The position numbers and the translations under genes are program-made. Below the pieces are notes generated by a model, which worked only from the letters and a program-made list of their open reading frames with translations, searched no databases and was not told where the DNA came from. Positions 1 to 15,159 of a stretch of DNA of 64,000 bases are shown here, one piece after another. Source of the stretch: Epiperipatus broadwayi (Eukaryota > Onychophora > Udeonychophora > Euonychophora > Peripatidae); NCBI GenBank assembly GCA_028023455.1, contig JAQFVV010006550.1, positions 498,001-562,000 on the forward strand. Direction: 5' to 3'. Positions within the stretch are counted from its first letter, which is position 1; each line of letters opens with the position of its first letter.

Positions 1-600
1 TTTAAGAAATAAACAGTTGAAAGAATAGGAATAAAAATGGGCGTGGAATTTTAATTGAAAATTTATTTGTATTTTTAAATAAATTGGGTTGTTTAAGCAA
101 CGACAGCTTCACAGCATGTTGGTATGACTAATTTCAAAATTATTGATGGAGAAAGATTGCTATTGTTACATTCTGCTTTAAAATACCTTTGCTTCCAACC
201 ATAGTTTTATATGAAAATTTTTGATAATAAAATTAAGATTTTATTATTTAATATCTAAATAAATTCCATTGATGTAAAATGGAATTATCTGATTTTTTTA
301 AAGTTATGTGACACCAAAAGGGCTATCCAGTGGGGTCCCTGAACCGGGATATCACCCATGCATTCTGATCTAATGTTCTCTATTATTATTACACAACATA
401 TTAAACAAAAAGTTACTTATCTTGGAACTCATTGATATCAGCATTTTTAAATTTAATTTATATGTTATACTTTCTATATTTTCAAGTTATTTTATCATTA
501 ATGTAAATCTAAATGTATTTTCTTGCTTTTGAACTATTTGATAACTCATTAATTTCAGTAAAACCTTTGTTGGTGTGGTGCTTGGTTATAATGTCACACT
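1..600. other. No gene seen
   Basis: AT-rich DNA with stops in all frames. A short less AT-rich patch near 305-360 is the only compositional change. I see no coding, RNA or repeat signal. Confidence 0.6.
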
Positions 601-612
601 CCAGAATTAAAA

Positions 613-944
613 ACAATGAGGATTGCCAATTCCTCAACAAGCTTTGTGATAAATACTTAGCCAGAGCCAGAATTTAAAATAGTCTGTCAGGAACCCCCCC
701 AAACCCCTGACCATGGTTTCATGCTTTGGCACTAGGGTCTGAACCTATCCTGGCATCTCTCTGAGGAGTGCCAAAGCACAAAACCATGGTCAGGGGTTTG
801 GGGGGGTTCCTGACAGAGATATTTTAAATGCTGGCTCTGGCTAAGCATTTATCACAAAGCTCGTTGAGGAATTGGCAATCCTCATTGTTTATAACTTACA
901 AGCTTAAGAGAATAGGGTCGTGTGATCTATGACTCTTATTTTGT
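613..944 (+). repeat. Hairpin insertion with one-sided tail and 12-bp TSD (HP-B)
   Basis: Positions 613-733 and 768-890 are near-perfect reverse complements around a 34-bp loop. Both arms carry a run of seven C or G and a CCATGG core. The hairpin is followed on the right only by a 54-nt tail (891-944). The 12-mer ccagaattaaaa occurs at 601-612 and again at 945-956, exactly bounding hairpin plus tail, so I read it as the target-site duplication. No coding potential. A DNA-transposon MITE is the alternative, but the tail lies inside the duplication on one side only, and 12 bp is long for cut-and-paste elements. Confidence 0.75.
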
Positions 945-956
945 CCAGAATTAAAA

Positions 957-2053
957 GTATCTGCTTGATTTGATTGCTAGTATGTCTAGCACTCAAGCTT
1001 CTTATTAATCCCCAAGTAATAAAGCTGTTTGATAATTTAATAAAAAATCCAGTAAGTTCTAAATATTAAAATTAATATTTGGTCAAAATAAAATGCTTAG
1101 ATAAACGAACACATGGAAAATAAAACATAATAAATACTTGAAATTGATAGATCTTCATAAAATTTTAATTACTGAGTAAGGAACTGATTATTCTATACCT
1201 CTTCACAAAAAATTATAATGTTTGAAAAATAGTGAAGGAAAGAGAGAAAAAATAGAGAATAAGATCTGATGAAGACTGCTAGGAACAGTCGAAACTGTAA
1301 AGAATAAATAAATATATTTTGCTTTAAAATGTAATAAGAGTGAAATGTTGTTATTAAATGTTTGATAAACTGTCTTATTTTAGAGATTGTTCTCATTAAT
1401 ATAATAACAACATTAATAAAAGGAAATAAAGAAGATAAAATGAACATTATCTAATTCTTGATATGAATTTTCTTACCTAGTCATAAATATCTGATCTTAT
1501 TTTTAATTTTGTCATGGCCTATTTTTCAATAACTGATCACCATCAGTATATTTATGATATATAGTTGTATGTATAAAATCAATAAACTATTGCTTGTTGT
1601 GGGTAGAAATCCTTGTCTCTTGTATAAGGGAAATTTAAAATGCATTATTAAATTTCTCTAAAAATATTTCACTGTGACATTTCAGTGTCTGTAGCACCCT
1701 AGACAATGTGATTCTATTCCATTAAATTATTAACCTACTTGTGAAACCTTATGACACTGATTTTAGAATTCTTGATCAAAAATGGTATAATTATCATCAT
1801 AGGCCATATTATATAAATATGATCATACTTTCATCCCTTTGTTTTATTTTCAATGATCCTTTTTAACAATAACACTATGTGTAAATCATTAAAATAAATG
1901 TTTTTAATTCATGTAAATGCAGTGGAAAGAAAAAATCCCAAATCCATCAGTTTTCAAGAGTAAAAACATGAAGTGATTATGATTAAAATTAGATCAATAG
2001 TAATCTATTAATCAGATCACATGCAACTAATGCCCTCTTGGCATTGGTACATG
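957..2053. other. No gene seen
   Basis: AT-rich sequence with only short ORFs lacking domain signal. The 84-residue minus-strand frame at 1193-1447 is a low-complexity F/I/L-rich run typical of AT-rich noncoding DNA. Confidence 0.55.
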
Positions 2054-2066
2054 AAAATGAGTTTTA

Positions 2067-2421
2067 CAGAAATATTACCAAATTTACCACATTATTTATT
2101 TTGGTGTAATATCTTTTATAAATGCAATTTATCCTCTCTACTTTGAACACTGTTTAGAAAAAAAACCTTTTATTGTACGTATATCCATACACAATCTTAT
2201 GTTTCGACTATCCTGCAGTCTTCTTCAGAGCTATGATATAATGAACAAAATAAAATACACAACTATATAAATAATAGAATAAAAATGTAAACAATAAAAT
2301 TAATAACATAATATAAAAATAAAGAAACAGTTGAAACATATGATTGTGTATGTATATATGTACAATAAAAGATTTTTTGCTAAAAAGCATTCAAAGTAGA
2401 ATGGATAAATTGCATTTATAT
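2067..2421 (-). repeat. Hairpin insertion with tail and 13-bp TSD (HP-D)
   Basis: Positions 2117-2208 and about 2330-2420 are inverted copies (roughly 90-bp arms, a few mismatches) around an A-rich loop. On the left, 2067-2116 is an unpaired tail. The 13-mer aaaatgagtttta occurs at 2054-2066 and at 2422-2434, bounding tail plus hairpin. Read on the minus strand the order is hairpin, then tail, as in 613-944. No ORF of significance; the 60-residue frame at 2208-2390 lies inside the foldback. Confidence 0.65.
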
Positions 2422-2434
2422 AAAATGAGTTTTA

Positions 2435-4732
2435 GTTGTAAATGAACAGATGAAGAGATTGTCATTGGTAGTATTTCTAAAAGTGATTACCCCATATTAT
2501 AATAACAGGTTTATATTTATAAGTCATGTTTGTCTAATCATAGGTGCTTAAAAATGAGATAGTGACTTTCTCCTGCAATGGGTTAAATAGATTTGTACAA
2601 GTGACTATTTGATTATAACATCAGGCACACAATAAACTGAAGTCCTGATTTAAGCATGGTCTGTAAGAGTAGGTGTATGTAGAATGTATGCTCTAAACTT
2701 AAGTGATTCACTTAATTTTTTTAAATTCTTACCTGCGGGAGAGTGTGCAGTGATTTATAATATTTAAGAAATAGTGCATTAGTTGAGATTGACTTGCGTT
2801 TGAATAATTTCAAAGTTTTCAGTGTTTTAAAATAATAGGTTTCCAAACTAATATATAAATTTTATTATCGGATGATCAAATATTAAACAGCATACAGAAA
2901 TCAAAAGTTTATTTACTTGTTACATTGAGGAAATATAGGTTGTTTATAATATAAATATACAGTTTGTACGTTAAATGGTGTTTTCTTTCAAAAGACATTT
3001 ATTTGTGCTTCATCGCCAACAGTCGAGAGGTGTTTTCAAGTTATGATTAGCACACACACTCACAATATTAAATTATCTGTGTTGAATATATCACATATTT
3101 CAGTAAAATACTAAGCATTTTTGAAAACTGAAAAAGATTTAAATCAAAATTGTGGAAAATGATAGATGAATATGTTATTACATATTACAAAATCCGTTGC
3201 ATATATGTAACTCTGAAATAGCAAAAGTAAATTTATTAATAGTTAATTTCATTAATTTAAAAGTATAATGGTAGTTAATTTTGATAATTTTAAGCAAGTG
3301 TAAACTTTTAATTAAATAATTATATATTATTTAATTATTTCTAACTACCCCACGTACTTATTAATAGCATTAATCTTTTGCTTTAATAATTAATATAGCC
3401 AAAGCAACTTGCTTTGTCCAGTGAGGAGCAAGTAAGTAATTGAGAAAGGCAGAATTGGGATGGTGAGTTAGTAGTTTAATTTAAATATATACAATTATAT
3501 TTACGTATATACATAGCCTATTTAAGGCATATTAAAATAATAAAAGATCATGGTGACCTGCACATAATAACCCTAGTCCTGATTTTTTGACTTATAGAGG
3601 CAGGAGTCTCTGACTTACATTAATACCAGAACTCTCAAGTCTTCTGGAGTTCTTACATACCTTACCATATATGGCACTTTGACTTACATACACATAGTCA
3701 TTTTTTACATTCCTCACTATATATGGTGTTTTATACAGTTTTCTGATCTTATAAGTCAACTGTGGAACACTATGACTTAACAACATTGCTATCTAATGAT
3801 CATTCCATTGCTACATTTTATGGTTACAGTTATTTAAATAATTGTTTACATACAATCGTTATACATAATTACTGTACAAAGTTATTATTTTCATTCTACA
3901 CAATCATTGTATATAATTATTGTATAAAGTTATTATTTTTATTCTACATTTTCATTATACATTTATTATTTTATAACTTACATACGTATATACCTTGCTT
4001 AACCTTGAACACTGCACAACCCATAGTAAAATGGTTGAACATAGGTTGCTATTCATGGTTTGGGTCCATGAAAACATTGATGTTTTTTCTTATTAATATT
4101 TAGCCCAAATTATACATTTTTAGAGATTTATTCATTAATATGATTATAGTACTTTATTGCTTCAGTAATTTTCTATATGTAGAATCTACAATCAAAACAC
4201 AATCTTGATTTTCATATTTCTAATTAACATGTGCAAAAGAGATAAGAAAACCCACCATTTTCTTCTAGTTTCAAAAGAGACTGTCAACCTGTCTTTCAAA
4301 ATTTTAAAAAAAAACAAAAACATTAACTTTATATTATTTTGTTATTATACAATAAATATATGCACCACTCTTTTATTTGATTTTATAAATATTTCACATA
4401 TTTATAAATGAATACACCAAACGTTGTCTTTTTTAAAACTTGTTTTTTTATATGACTATTATAAAAATAAAATAACATACAGGACGTTTTGACTATTTTA
4501 TAATATAGTCCATTTCAAGGAACACTAAAAAATAAAAATACAAATATATAATAATAAGTATAAATATCACATATTCCAAACAAATGCAAAAAACATTAAA
4601 AAATAGTAAAAAAAATTCTTTACCACAACACTATTTCTATTATAAACAATCTCAAAATTTTGTCAAATTTTTTACTTTTATATACCCATTCAAAAATAAT
4701 CTAAAACATTTAATTAACACATCTATTTTTTT
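2435..4732. other. No gene seen; one short tandem duplication
   Basis: AT-rich DNA. The ORFs at 3592-4411 are hydrophobic low-complexity frames with no domain. A duplicated 48-bp segment lies at 3852-3947, and a few small inverted repeats occur near 3600-3760. Nothing else stands out. Confidence 0.5.
3852..3947. repeat. 48-bp tandem duplication
   Basis: Two adjacent, slightly diverged copies of a 48-bp unit that begins acaatc and ends attctac. Confidence 0.7.
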
Positions 4733-4818
4733 TCTTGTTGTTGTTGTTATTATTATTATTATTATTATTGTTGTTGTTATTATTGTTGTTGTTGTTATTA
4801 TTATTATTGTTGTTGTTG

Positions 4819-4907
<89 letters not shown>

Positions 4908-4908
4908 T
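4733..4908. repeat. Compound (TTG/TTA/TGA)n microsatellite, 3' boundary of LINE-a
   Basis: Interspersed TTG and TTA triplets pass into a long TTA run and then about 13 TGA triplets. It abuts the 3' end of the minus-strand LINE-a, so on the element's strand the tail reads (CAT)n(AAT)n with AAC interruptions. The polyasparagine, polyisoleucine and polyhistidine frames seen here are translations of the microsatellite, not proteins. Confidence 0.9.
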
Positions 4909-5011
4909 TTCAAAAGGCCTTTATTGTCTCAAAAGAATACATTAGTGGTTACATAGTAAAATAACTGCTACAAGTTGATTACAAATTTTAACATACTGGA
5001 TTGTCCATTAT

Positions 5012-8000
5012 TTATAACTTTGCTGTTTGTCTGAGCAGGGACCAAGTAGCTGCATAAATATCCAGGCTGGTGATCTGCTTGTCCCTAACTTGAATTTTAA
5101 TTAACTTATTCTAAGATGTGGCTGGATGTCTTCTGGGGTTATTACCCAATATGAACATACACCTAGTGCAACAAAGTGCATATAAGACAAACATTGAGGA
5201 CCTTATGGCTGGTACAGACCTATCTTTGTAAGTTGATGTAATTTGCATCATTGTAGTATTTTGTTTTCTGTATTTCCCCTGCAGAATGCATCTAGTCTGC
5301 TCCAAGGCCTTGCAGTTGAAAATTATATGCTGTAAAGTCTCCTCAGCCATATGGCAAAGACCACAGAATGGATCAACTGACCTGTACATTCTTCTGTGAT
5401 GTAAAAAAATATTTAGTAGGTAAAGCATTCAAATTCATCTTGATTATAAAATCTAGGAACTTAGGTTCTAGTTGCCATTTTTTGTATTGCTTGATCAGAT
5501 ATTTGTTTCCTATTTCTAGTATTGATGGGATCTCCTCATTGTAATTATTTTGATGTATAAACTTATATATTTCCCAATATTTATACTTTTGCTCCAATTG
5601 ATCTGGAATTGTTTTTTCTCTCCTGCATTGGTAGATGGTGATTGCCAAAAAACAATCTTTTGGAGGGGGCCTATCTGTAGGTGTTATCTGCTCCAAGTGT
5701 CTTAATTTAGGAAATTGAGTGAGTATAGCAATTATAGCATTCCTTGTTTTGAATGTTTGAAATGTTTGTAAGCTATGCAATCCCAGTCCATTCACTATAA
5801 GAGGGCGATTAAGTTTTGCCATTGAAATTGTCACCGTCTTTTTCCTCCAGATGAGCTTGCAACATATGGAGTTAATGCATGCCATAAATTTTTTTGAAAA
5901 ATCAACTACAGGTATGTAATATGTTATCTTGGTTATTATAAGCTTGTTAATCAGTTGCACCTTTGCATATATGGACAAATATTCCTTTGAGAGTGATTCA
6001 GCTATGCTTTTGACTTCTTCTTTGATCTTGGCTTGGATATGACATCTCATTCCAGTGGCTCCTAGAAAAAAGGAAAGCATAGGAATGGAGCAGGTTTTGC
6101 TTGATTCATTGGCCCACATGGCTTTCCTGTGAGTAGTGTCCAGGCCGCAGACTTTTCTGGGTTTATGCTCATTCCATATTGTTTTGAGAATTGTTCAAGC
6201 ACTGCCTGAAGCTGTGGTATTTGCTTCTTTGATGTCAAAAAGACTGTGATATCGTCCATGTATGTGAGACATGCAATTTTCGTGTTGTACCAGGTATTTG
6301 AACACCAATGAATGTGCTATTGATTTTTTCAATGTGGATTGATATAATAAATAAACATTAATGCACTCAGAGAAGACCCCTGAGATAGTGATTGTCTTGG
6401 GATGAATGAGGGTGAATTTCTGCCATTCATAGTAACATAGAATTCTCTGCTCAGTATCAAATTTGCAGTCAAATATAGCAGACCTTTGGGTATTTTAGTC
6501 TGCTTGAGCATATCCAGTAACACAGGGATTCTCACTGAATCGAAAGCTGAATCAATATCTATCTGCATCACTACTGTGCTGTATTTCTTCCTCACCCTAG
6601 TGGCTATCATCATGGTCTTGAATAACAATGCTGCTTGCACTGTTGATGATGTCTTCTTTGCAAATTGTGATTCACTGATGGTTGGTAAAATATAGGGCTC
6701 AATATTACCTTTTATAATTTTTTCCAATATTTTAATAGGAAGTGGCCCCATAGATATTGGTCTAAGCTCATTTGGCATTGGTATGCCTTTCTTTTTCTTA
6801 TTATATGGCACTATTGCCATGGGATATATCCCTGTGGTTGGTTTAAATTCTTGAGTAAGATGGTTTGCTAAATCCTTGAGGTGTTTAGCTGTAAAAAAAC
6901 TTAAATGCTTGAAAATGAACAGTGTTATCCCATGGCCACCTGGGTGACAAGCATTGCTGATAGTTCTCATTTTCTCTATTATATCATTTTCACTAACTGG
7001 TAATTCACCCTCAACCTCTCCAAACATTTTTGGCTGAAAAAAAAGGTGAGGCTCTGCACTTAACTTATCTTGAAAATATTTGAACAATGGCATAATCATG
7101 TTATGGCCAGTGAACATCCCATGCTCAGTCTTTATGGCCATTGGCACTTTTTATGTCTTGTGCATAACCCAAAGCCCACTTGATAAACTTGCAGGTCCAT
7201 GTGTGCTGTTGTGTCATGCAAAGCTTTTCTTTATCTTCAGATATTCTTTCAGTGATTCACAGGCCTTGTTATAAGCATTAGTCAGCTTTCTTATGTGTAT
7301 TTGGGTGTTGTGTGTTGGAGTCATCATCATTAGTCTCTGATGTAGCTGATTGGCATATTGCAGAAGCCTTGATGGTGGTGGTTGATTTCTTGTTACATGA
7401 TCAACATTGAAAGACAAGATATGTTTAAAAGTCAGGTATTGCTGTATAGGATTGAGGCTCATCCCTTTAACCTTCTGCAACAGAATATATGTCTCTGAGA
7501 AGAGGAATTCTGTGACATTTGTTGGGATAAGTACTCTTATTGTTTTTGGTAGGTTGTGATTAACTACTTGCAGTTTTTCTAGATTGATCATGATTAACTG
7601 GGCAGAATGATCAGAAAATGTGGTCAGGACCAATTTTACTTCCATGAGGTGATGCAGCGATGGTGAGTAAAAGACAAGATCTATTAATGTTGCAAACTGA
7701 CCATTATGAAAGGAGACAGCCCCTTCTGGCAGAAAACCTTGTCCACTAATCAATGATATGGCTATTTTATGTAGTGATTTCTGTATAAATTCTTCATAAG
7801 ATGAATTGCAGTCCCCAACCAGAACAGTGGGGCTTGCATTCCTGGCAAGAATTGTAGATTCTATCTTTTGCTTTTGTACTGGTATATATACAAGCACTAT
7901 ATTCATTGTAATTATTTTTTGAGTCAGTGTTATTATTAGAAGGTTTAAATCAATGTAAAGTATTTTGGAAATTTTCAAAAGGACAATCTTGAGCAATTAC

Positions 8001-8222
8001 TATTCCAGTTCCTGCAGATGGAGAGGATGAATCTCTGGAACATGCAGAGAAGCCCTTGCCCCTCAGATAGGTAGCTGGATTTATTGCCGAGCCTGCATAT
8101 ATCTTTGTTTCTAATAATCCTGTTATATGCGATCAGATTTCATTTTTCCAATTTCTGACTTTGAAATTTTTATTGATTGAATTAAGTCCTTTGACATTTA
8201 AAACAGCAATTTTAAGTTTCAT
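5012..8222 (-). pseudogene. LINE-a ORF2: endonuclease-reverse transcriptase, frameshifted
   Basis: Starts at an ATG at 8222 encoding MKLKIAVLNVKGLN, which holds the catalytic Asn of an APE-type endonuclease. An in-frame TGA follows near 8135, then LLETK (catalytic Glu), VGDCN and SDHS near the domain end (7214-7996). Reverse transcriptase follows: IDSAFDSV (the palm box Asp), SQGSSLSALMF and YMDD at 6251-6262. Further on are the thumb region and the zinc finger CGLC...HIIFNC near 5320-5370. Frameshifts fall near 7180, 6330, 6285, in the A6 run at about 6064, and in the A7 run at 5403. A TAG at 5111 interrupts the C-terminus; beyond it the frame continues through YAATWSLLRQ to a stop at 5012, and LINE-b has the same ending. 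Expected intact length is about 1,070 residues. It would nick DNA and reverse-transcribe its own RNA (family knowledge). Confidence 0.85.
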
Positions 8223-8374
8223 TAATAATTTTTTTTGAGTTTAGGCACTCATATCTTCCTACTTTTCTTTCTCAATTTCCATGTCATCTTGAAACACCAG
8301 GCCACTCTCTTCATCCACTGCTACAGCCCAATTATATATTTCCTGCTCACTGTGAGGATTCTCATGTTCAATTC

Positions 8375-10509
8375 TTACCTTTTTATATCTTCAATCTTTT
8401 TTGGTTTACACCTATATTCAATGTTCATTTCTATTTGGGTAGGCAGATCCGGAGTAATAGCCTCAATCACTTCAATCAATGTTTTATTAATAATTGTTGG
8501 CCATGGTATGACTTTGGTTGAAGTTTTGCATCTTCTATGTACATCAATCACATCTTCAGTTTCAGTCTCAAGTGCCATTATTTGTGTGTAATCTTTATTT
8601 ACACTCTTTGACTGATTTTGTTGGTCATATTTCATATGGCTTACCTTTGCTGCAATTCTCTTATCCTCTTTTTTATTTTTTAATCTCTCTTGCTCATAGA
8701 GCTAAGCTGGCCTTTCCTGGTGTGCAATTTTAAGCTTACTTTGGTTATTATTATCTTGTATGCTGCCCAGTGGCTTATTTTCCACTTTTAAGCCAACTAG
8801 TTCATGGTCATTCTCAATGTGTTTGATGTGTTTTATCTTATTGTCTTCCATTGCTTCAATTATATCTTCTTTATCTGTTTTTTGCTTACTTTGTTTATGT
8901 TGTATGTCATCCATTTCCTTATTTTGTCACCCTCAATGTGTTTGATGTGTATTACTTTATTGTCTGTCCTTGTTTTATTTTCTGTGCCTTCAATTATATC
9001 TTCTTTATATGGTTGGTGTATTTCTCCACATTTTTTATTATTTTTTTGCATACTGTCTCTATTTTTGATCTTGGGTGTTCAGCAGTTGTATATTCTATTC
9101 CAGTCTTTGATTGCTATCTTGATTTCCTTTTTTTGATTGTTTTTTTTTTTTGATCAGGCTTTATCTGTTTTGGTCTGAATTCAATTCTTTTGCCTTCTTT
9201 TTCATTGGCTAGTTTGTCTTTCTCAAGCAGCTGTGATAGTACTGACTGATCAGCAACTTTCAGCATAGTTTGCTTCTTATTTCTTTGTATATCATCTCTT
9301 TGTTTATAATTTTTTTGCGTGTCACCCATCTCTTGGCCACCCTCTTTATGTTGGGTGTATTTTCTCTTCTTATCTGGCCTAGGTTGATTTTCTGTTTCTT
9401 CCTTTGTATATTCTTTATCTGTAAGTTCCATTTCTGCCCATTTTTTTTATTTCTTTCCATGTCAAAAATTTTTCGGCCAGTCTCTGGGTGTTTGGCATTT
9501 TCTAACTTTTTGTCTGGGTTTGCTTGATCTTCCATTTGCTCTGTTGTGTATTCTTTCAATAATATTTGCTGTGTTTTAACTGCTGACTGGTCATTGGTGT
9601 TGTGCTTTCTTCCACAGTCTATTGCCAAGTGTTCTCTACTGCCACACACAAAACATTGTGGCCTAAGTCCTTTAATTTGTATAGTCAGTATTGCTTCCTG
9701 ATCCATTATTATGCTTAGGATGTCTTCAGGTCTTATGCCTTCATTCATTTTGATCTTGAAATAAAAAACTGTTTTAATAAATTAGTGTAGGCGTGTCTGA
9801 GCGATATACTGGCTTCATGTATATTGGTTACCCAAAGGGTTTCATTAGTTTTGTGAAATCGTGTATATTATACCCAAAATAGGTATTTTTAATAATGCCA
9901 GGGTGATAGTTTTGCATCTCTGTATCTACAATCACAAGAGCATAATTTTCCAAAGTCTTATTTTTTTCTTGAAAATCTGCACATTGCGTTTCATTAATGA
10001 ATTCTACCGCCAGATATCTTGAGTTGGTATGTTCTCCTATGGTTGATACTGAGCTCCACATTTTGTTCTTAGATAACTCTTTATATAATATTTCCTTTGG
10101 AAACTTGTAGAGAGAGGGTTTTCTATCTGTTGCTGCCAAGACGACAACTTATTTGAAAAAATCTCAAATGAAATGAATAATTTTTTCGGTATGGTCTCAT
10201 TAAATCTGTGATTTATCTCTTCTACTTCTTCTTTAAACCAAACGTTTTGCAAAGGCACATCGGCATCATATTCATGCATATTTAGATCATTCACTTCATT
10301 CAGGTCATCCTGATTGACCCTTGCATATTTAGATCATTCACTTCATTCAGGTCATCCTGATTGACCCTTCTAAATCTTGGGATTTGTTTTGCATTTTGTG
10401 AATTTAATTCAGCTATGTTCGCGTATGTTGTCTGTGCTCTAATGTTGCTATATATTCGTGAAGTCTGATTCACGCCAAACTTTATCTTGGATTCTGGTGT
10501 GGATGCCAT
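8375..10509 (-). pseudogene. LINE-a ORF1: gag-like nucleic-acid-binding protein with zinc knuckle, broken
   Basis: Begins at ATG 10509 (MASTPESKIKFG). Fragments in different frames follow: 10300-10509, 10037-10294, 9828-10139, 9260-9748, 9114-9431, 8702-8914 and 8375-8635. The 9260-9748 piece contains CFVCGSREHLAIDC, a CX2CX4HX4C zinc knuckle typical of gag-like ORF1 proteins. Downstream the protein is highly charged and rich in K, E, Q, N and D, with repeated short blocks such as KHIKHIE and QMEDQ, probably disordered. The role by family is RNA binding and RNP formation. One of the frameshifts is caused by the 47-bp tandem duplication at 10276-10369. It ends about 150 bp before the ORF2 start. 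Confidence 0.75.
10276..10369. repeat. 47-bp tandem duplication inside LINE-a ORF1
   Basis: Two identical consecutive 47-bp units, starting gcatatttag at 10276 and 10323. Because 47 is not a multiple of three, the duplication shifts the ORF1 frame. It looks recent, as the copies show no difference. Confidence 0.85.
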
Positions 10510-10703
10510 ATTGACAATATATAGTGTCTGAATAGCACTTAGAAAAACTAAAAATTATAAGCAATAAATCACTTACTTTGTGAGTAAAAAGTCCGTTTTC
10601 CCTGATAGGTGTGAATATTAACTATCTTCAGGTGATATTTTAAGGAACTGTTTTTTGGCAATTCAGTATTTTTTATATACTTTTGTTGAGAACTACTATT
10701 ATC

Positions 10704-13499
<2,796 letters not shown>

Positions 13500-14670
13500 T
13501 GCTGTCTCTTGTAGAAGTAGGACGTGTTTTTTCCCCCTCTCTTAAAAGTATTGGAATTTTTTTTTTAAAGGAGCCTCTCGTTATTTATTTTATCAGCTTT
13601 TTTGGATATCAAACCGGTTTCTTCTATGTTATTATATGGACAAAGGGCTTAAGTCAACATTAGTTTTATGGTAGACATCATTTAATTTGGAACTATGTTT
13701 ATAAGATTTATACATTTTATAAATCTTTGATCAAGGATTAACATGTGCATATTTTCTGTGAAATTAATTGGATCAAAATATGTTTTTTTATGGATTTTCA
13801 CTTTTTCTATTGTTCTAGTATAATTGATCTTTTGACAACTGCAGATATACTTTGACGTCAAAATTAATTAATTGAAGTAGCTTATTTTAATGGATTTTTC
13901 ATAATGGTTTTTTTAATGGATTGTTTACTGTGGTCTAATACGCCTTGGGAATTTTATAAATAAATGAATTTTTTAGTGGTTTTTTTTTTTTTTTTGAGAG
14001 AGAGATCTTTACTGAGAACTAATATGCCTGGAGGATATTTTTAGTAAAGCTTATAGTTTATTTTTGGAAACTATTTTTCATTATTTTATTTTTATGGTTT
14101 ATTGGTATTATAAGATTTATTGACTATTATATCGGTTTATACAAAAATCTACTATAAAGTTTTAATTTGACATTTTTTTATTTATTTTTAAATAATTTAT
14201 TCAATTTGGATAAGATTGATAAGTTATTGCTTTCAATTACTTAGTGATTTCTTATCTTCATATAATCTAGTATTTTCCAAGTTACTTCACCTTAGGATAT
14301 TTATCTTTTCTTTAAACTTGTTTGAAACATATGTTTATATGTAAATTTGCTTATGGATATGGAGCATATTACAGATATAATGTATACAATTGGATATTTT
14401 ATTTACATATACATTACTTCACTTTTATAATATATAATGGCACCTTTTTTTTTATTTATAATATATAACAAGATTTGAACATTTTCTATAGCTTGTCCTT
14501 TGAGTTTATACAATGTTTATGGAAGACAAAAACATTTATAAGGGATTCTTTGTTAATAGAAATAACAAATTTGATTTATTATATCGTTTTGAAGAAAGAC
14601 TGTCTGATTAATTTTCAATTGATATAAAATGTTATTTCATAAACAATTAAGACATAGTGATTTTGATATT

Positions 14671-14955
14671 TTTAATAATTTTATTTTGGACATTGTTTGT
14701 TTTTATATATATATAGTACAATTGAATATGTTTATATAATTTACCTAATATATTATTGTGATGTTTAATAATCTTGTCTTGGATATTGTTTGTTTTTTAT
14801 ATATATAGTACAATTGAATATATATTTATATAATTTACCTAATATATAATTGTGATATATTTAATAATCTTGTCTTGGATATTGTTTGTTTTTTATATAT
14901 ATAGTACAATTTAATATATATTTATATAATTTAATTAATACATAATTTTTGTATT
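14671..14955 (+). repeat. About three 93-97-bp monomers in the LINE-c 5' UTR
   Basis: Units start at about 14671, 14764 and 14861, each running ttaataat(c/t)tt...ttgga(c/t)attgtttg, then tatatata, gtacaattga and tttatataattt. The third unit is partial and more diverged. They lie 200-490 bp upstream of the ORF1 start. Tandem 5' UTR monomers act as promoter units in some mammalian L1 families. A similar role here is only an analogy. Confidence 0.7.
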
Positions 14956-15159
14956 TCCTTAGATTTGTTTTTCCCAATTTTATTAATTTTTTTTTTTTGT
15001 TAAGTAACAGATATTGCCATTGTTTGTTTTATAATTAAATTATTTTACTATAATGCATTTATTCACTTTATTATTTTTAGTCTAAGGGATTTAATTGTGT
15101 ACTTAGATGGGATTTATTTATTATCCTGTATCTACTTTTTTTTGTTAGTTATATTTTAG

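Noticed and set aside
8235-9527. Several hydrophobic plus-strand ORFs opposite LINE-a ORF1
   Set aside because: Complement of the lysine- and glutamate-rich ORF1 tail gives F/L/I-rich frames. No membrane protein is implied.
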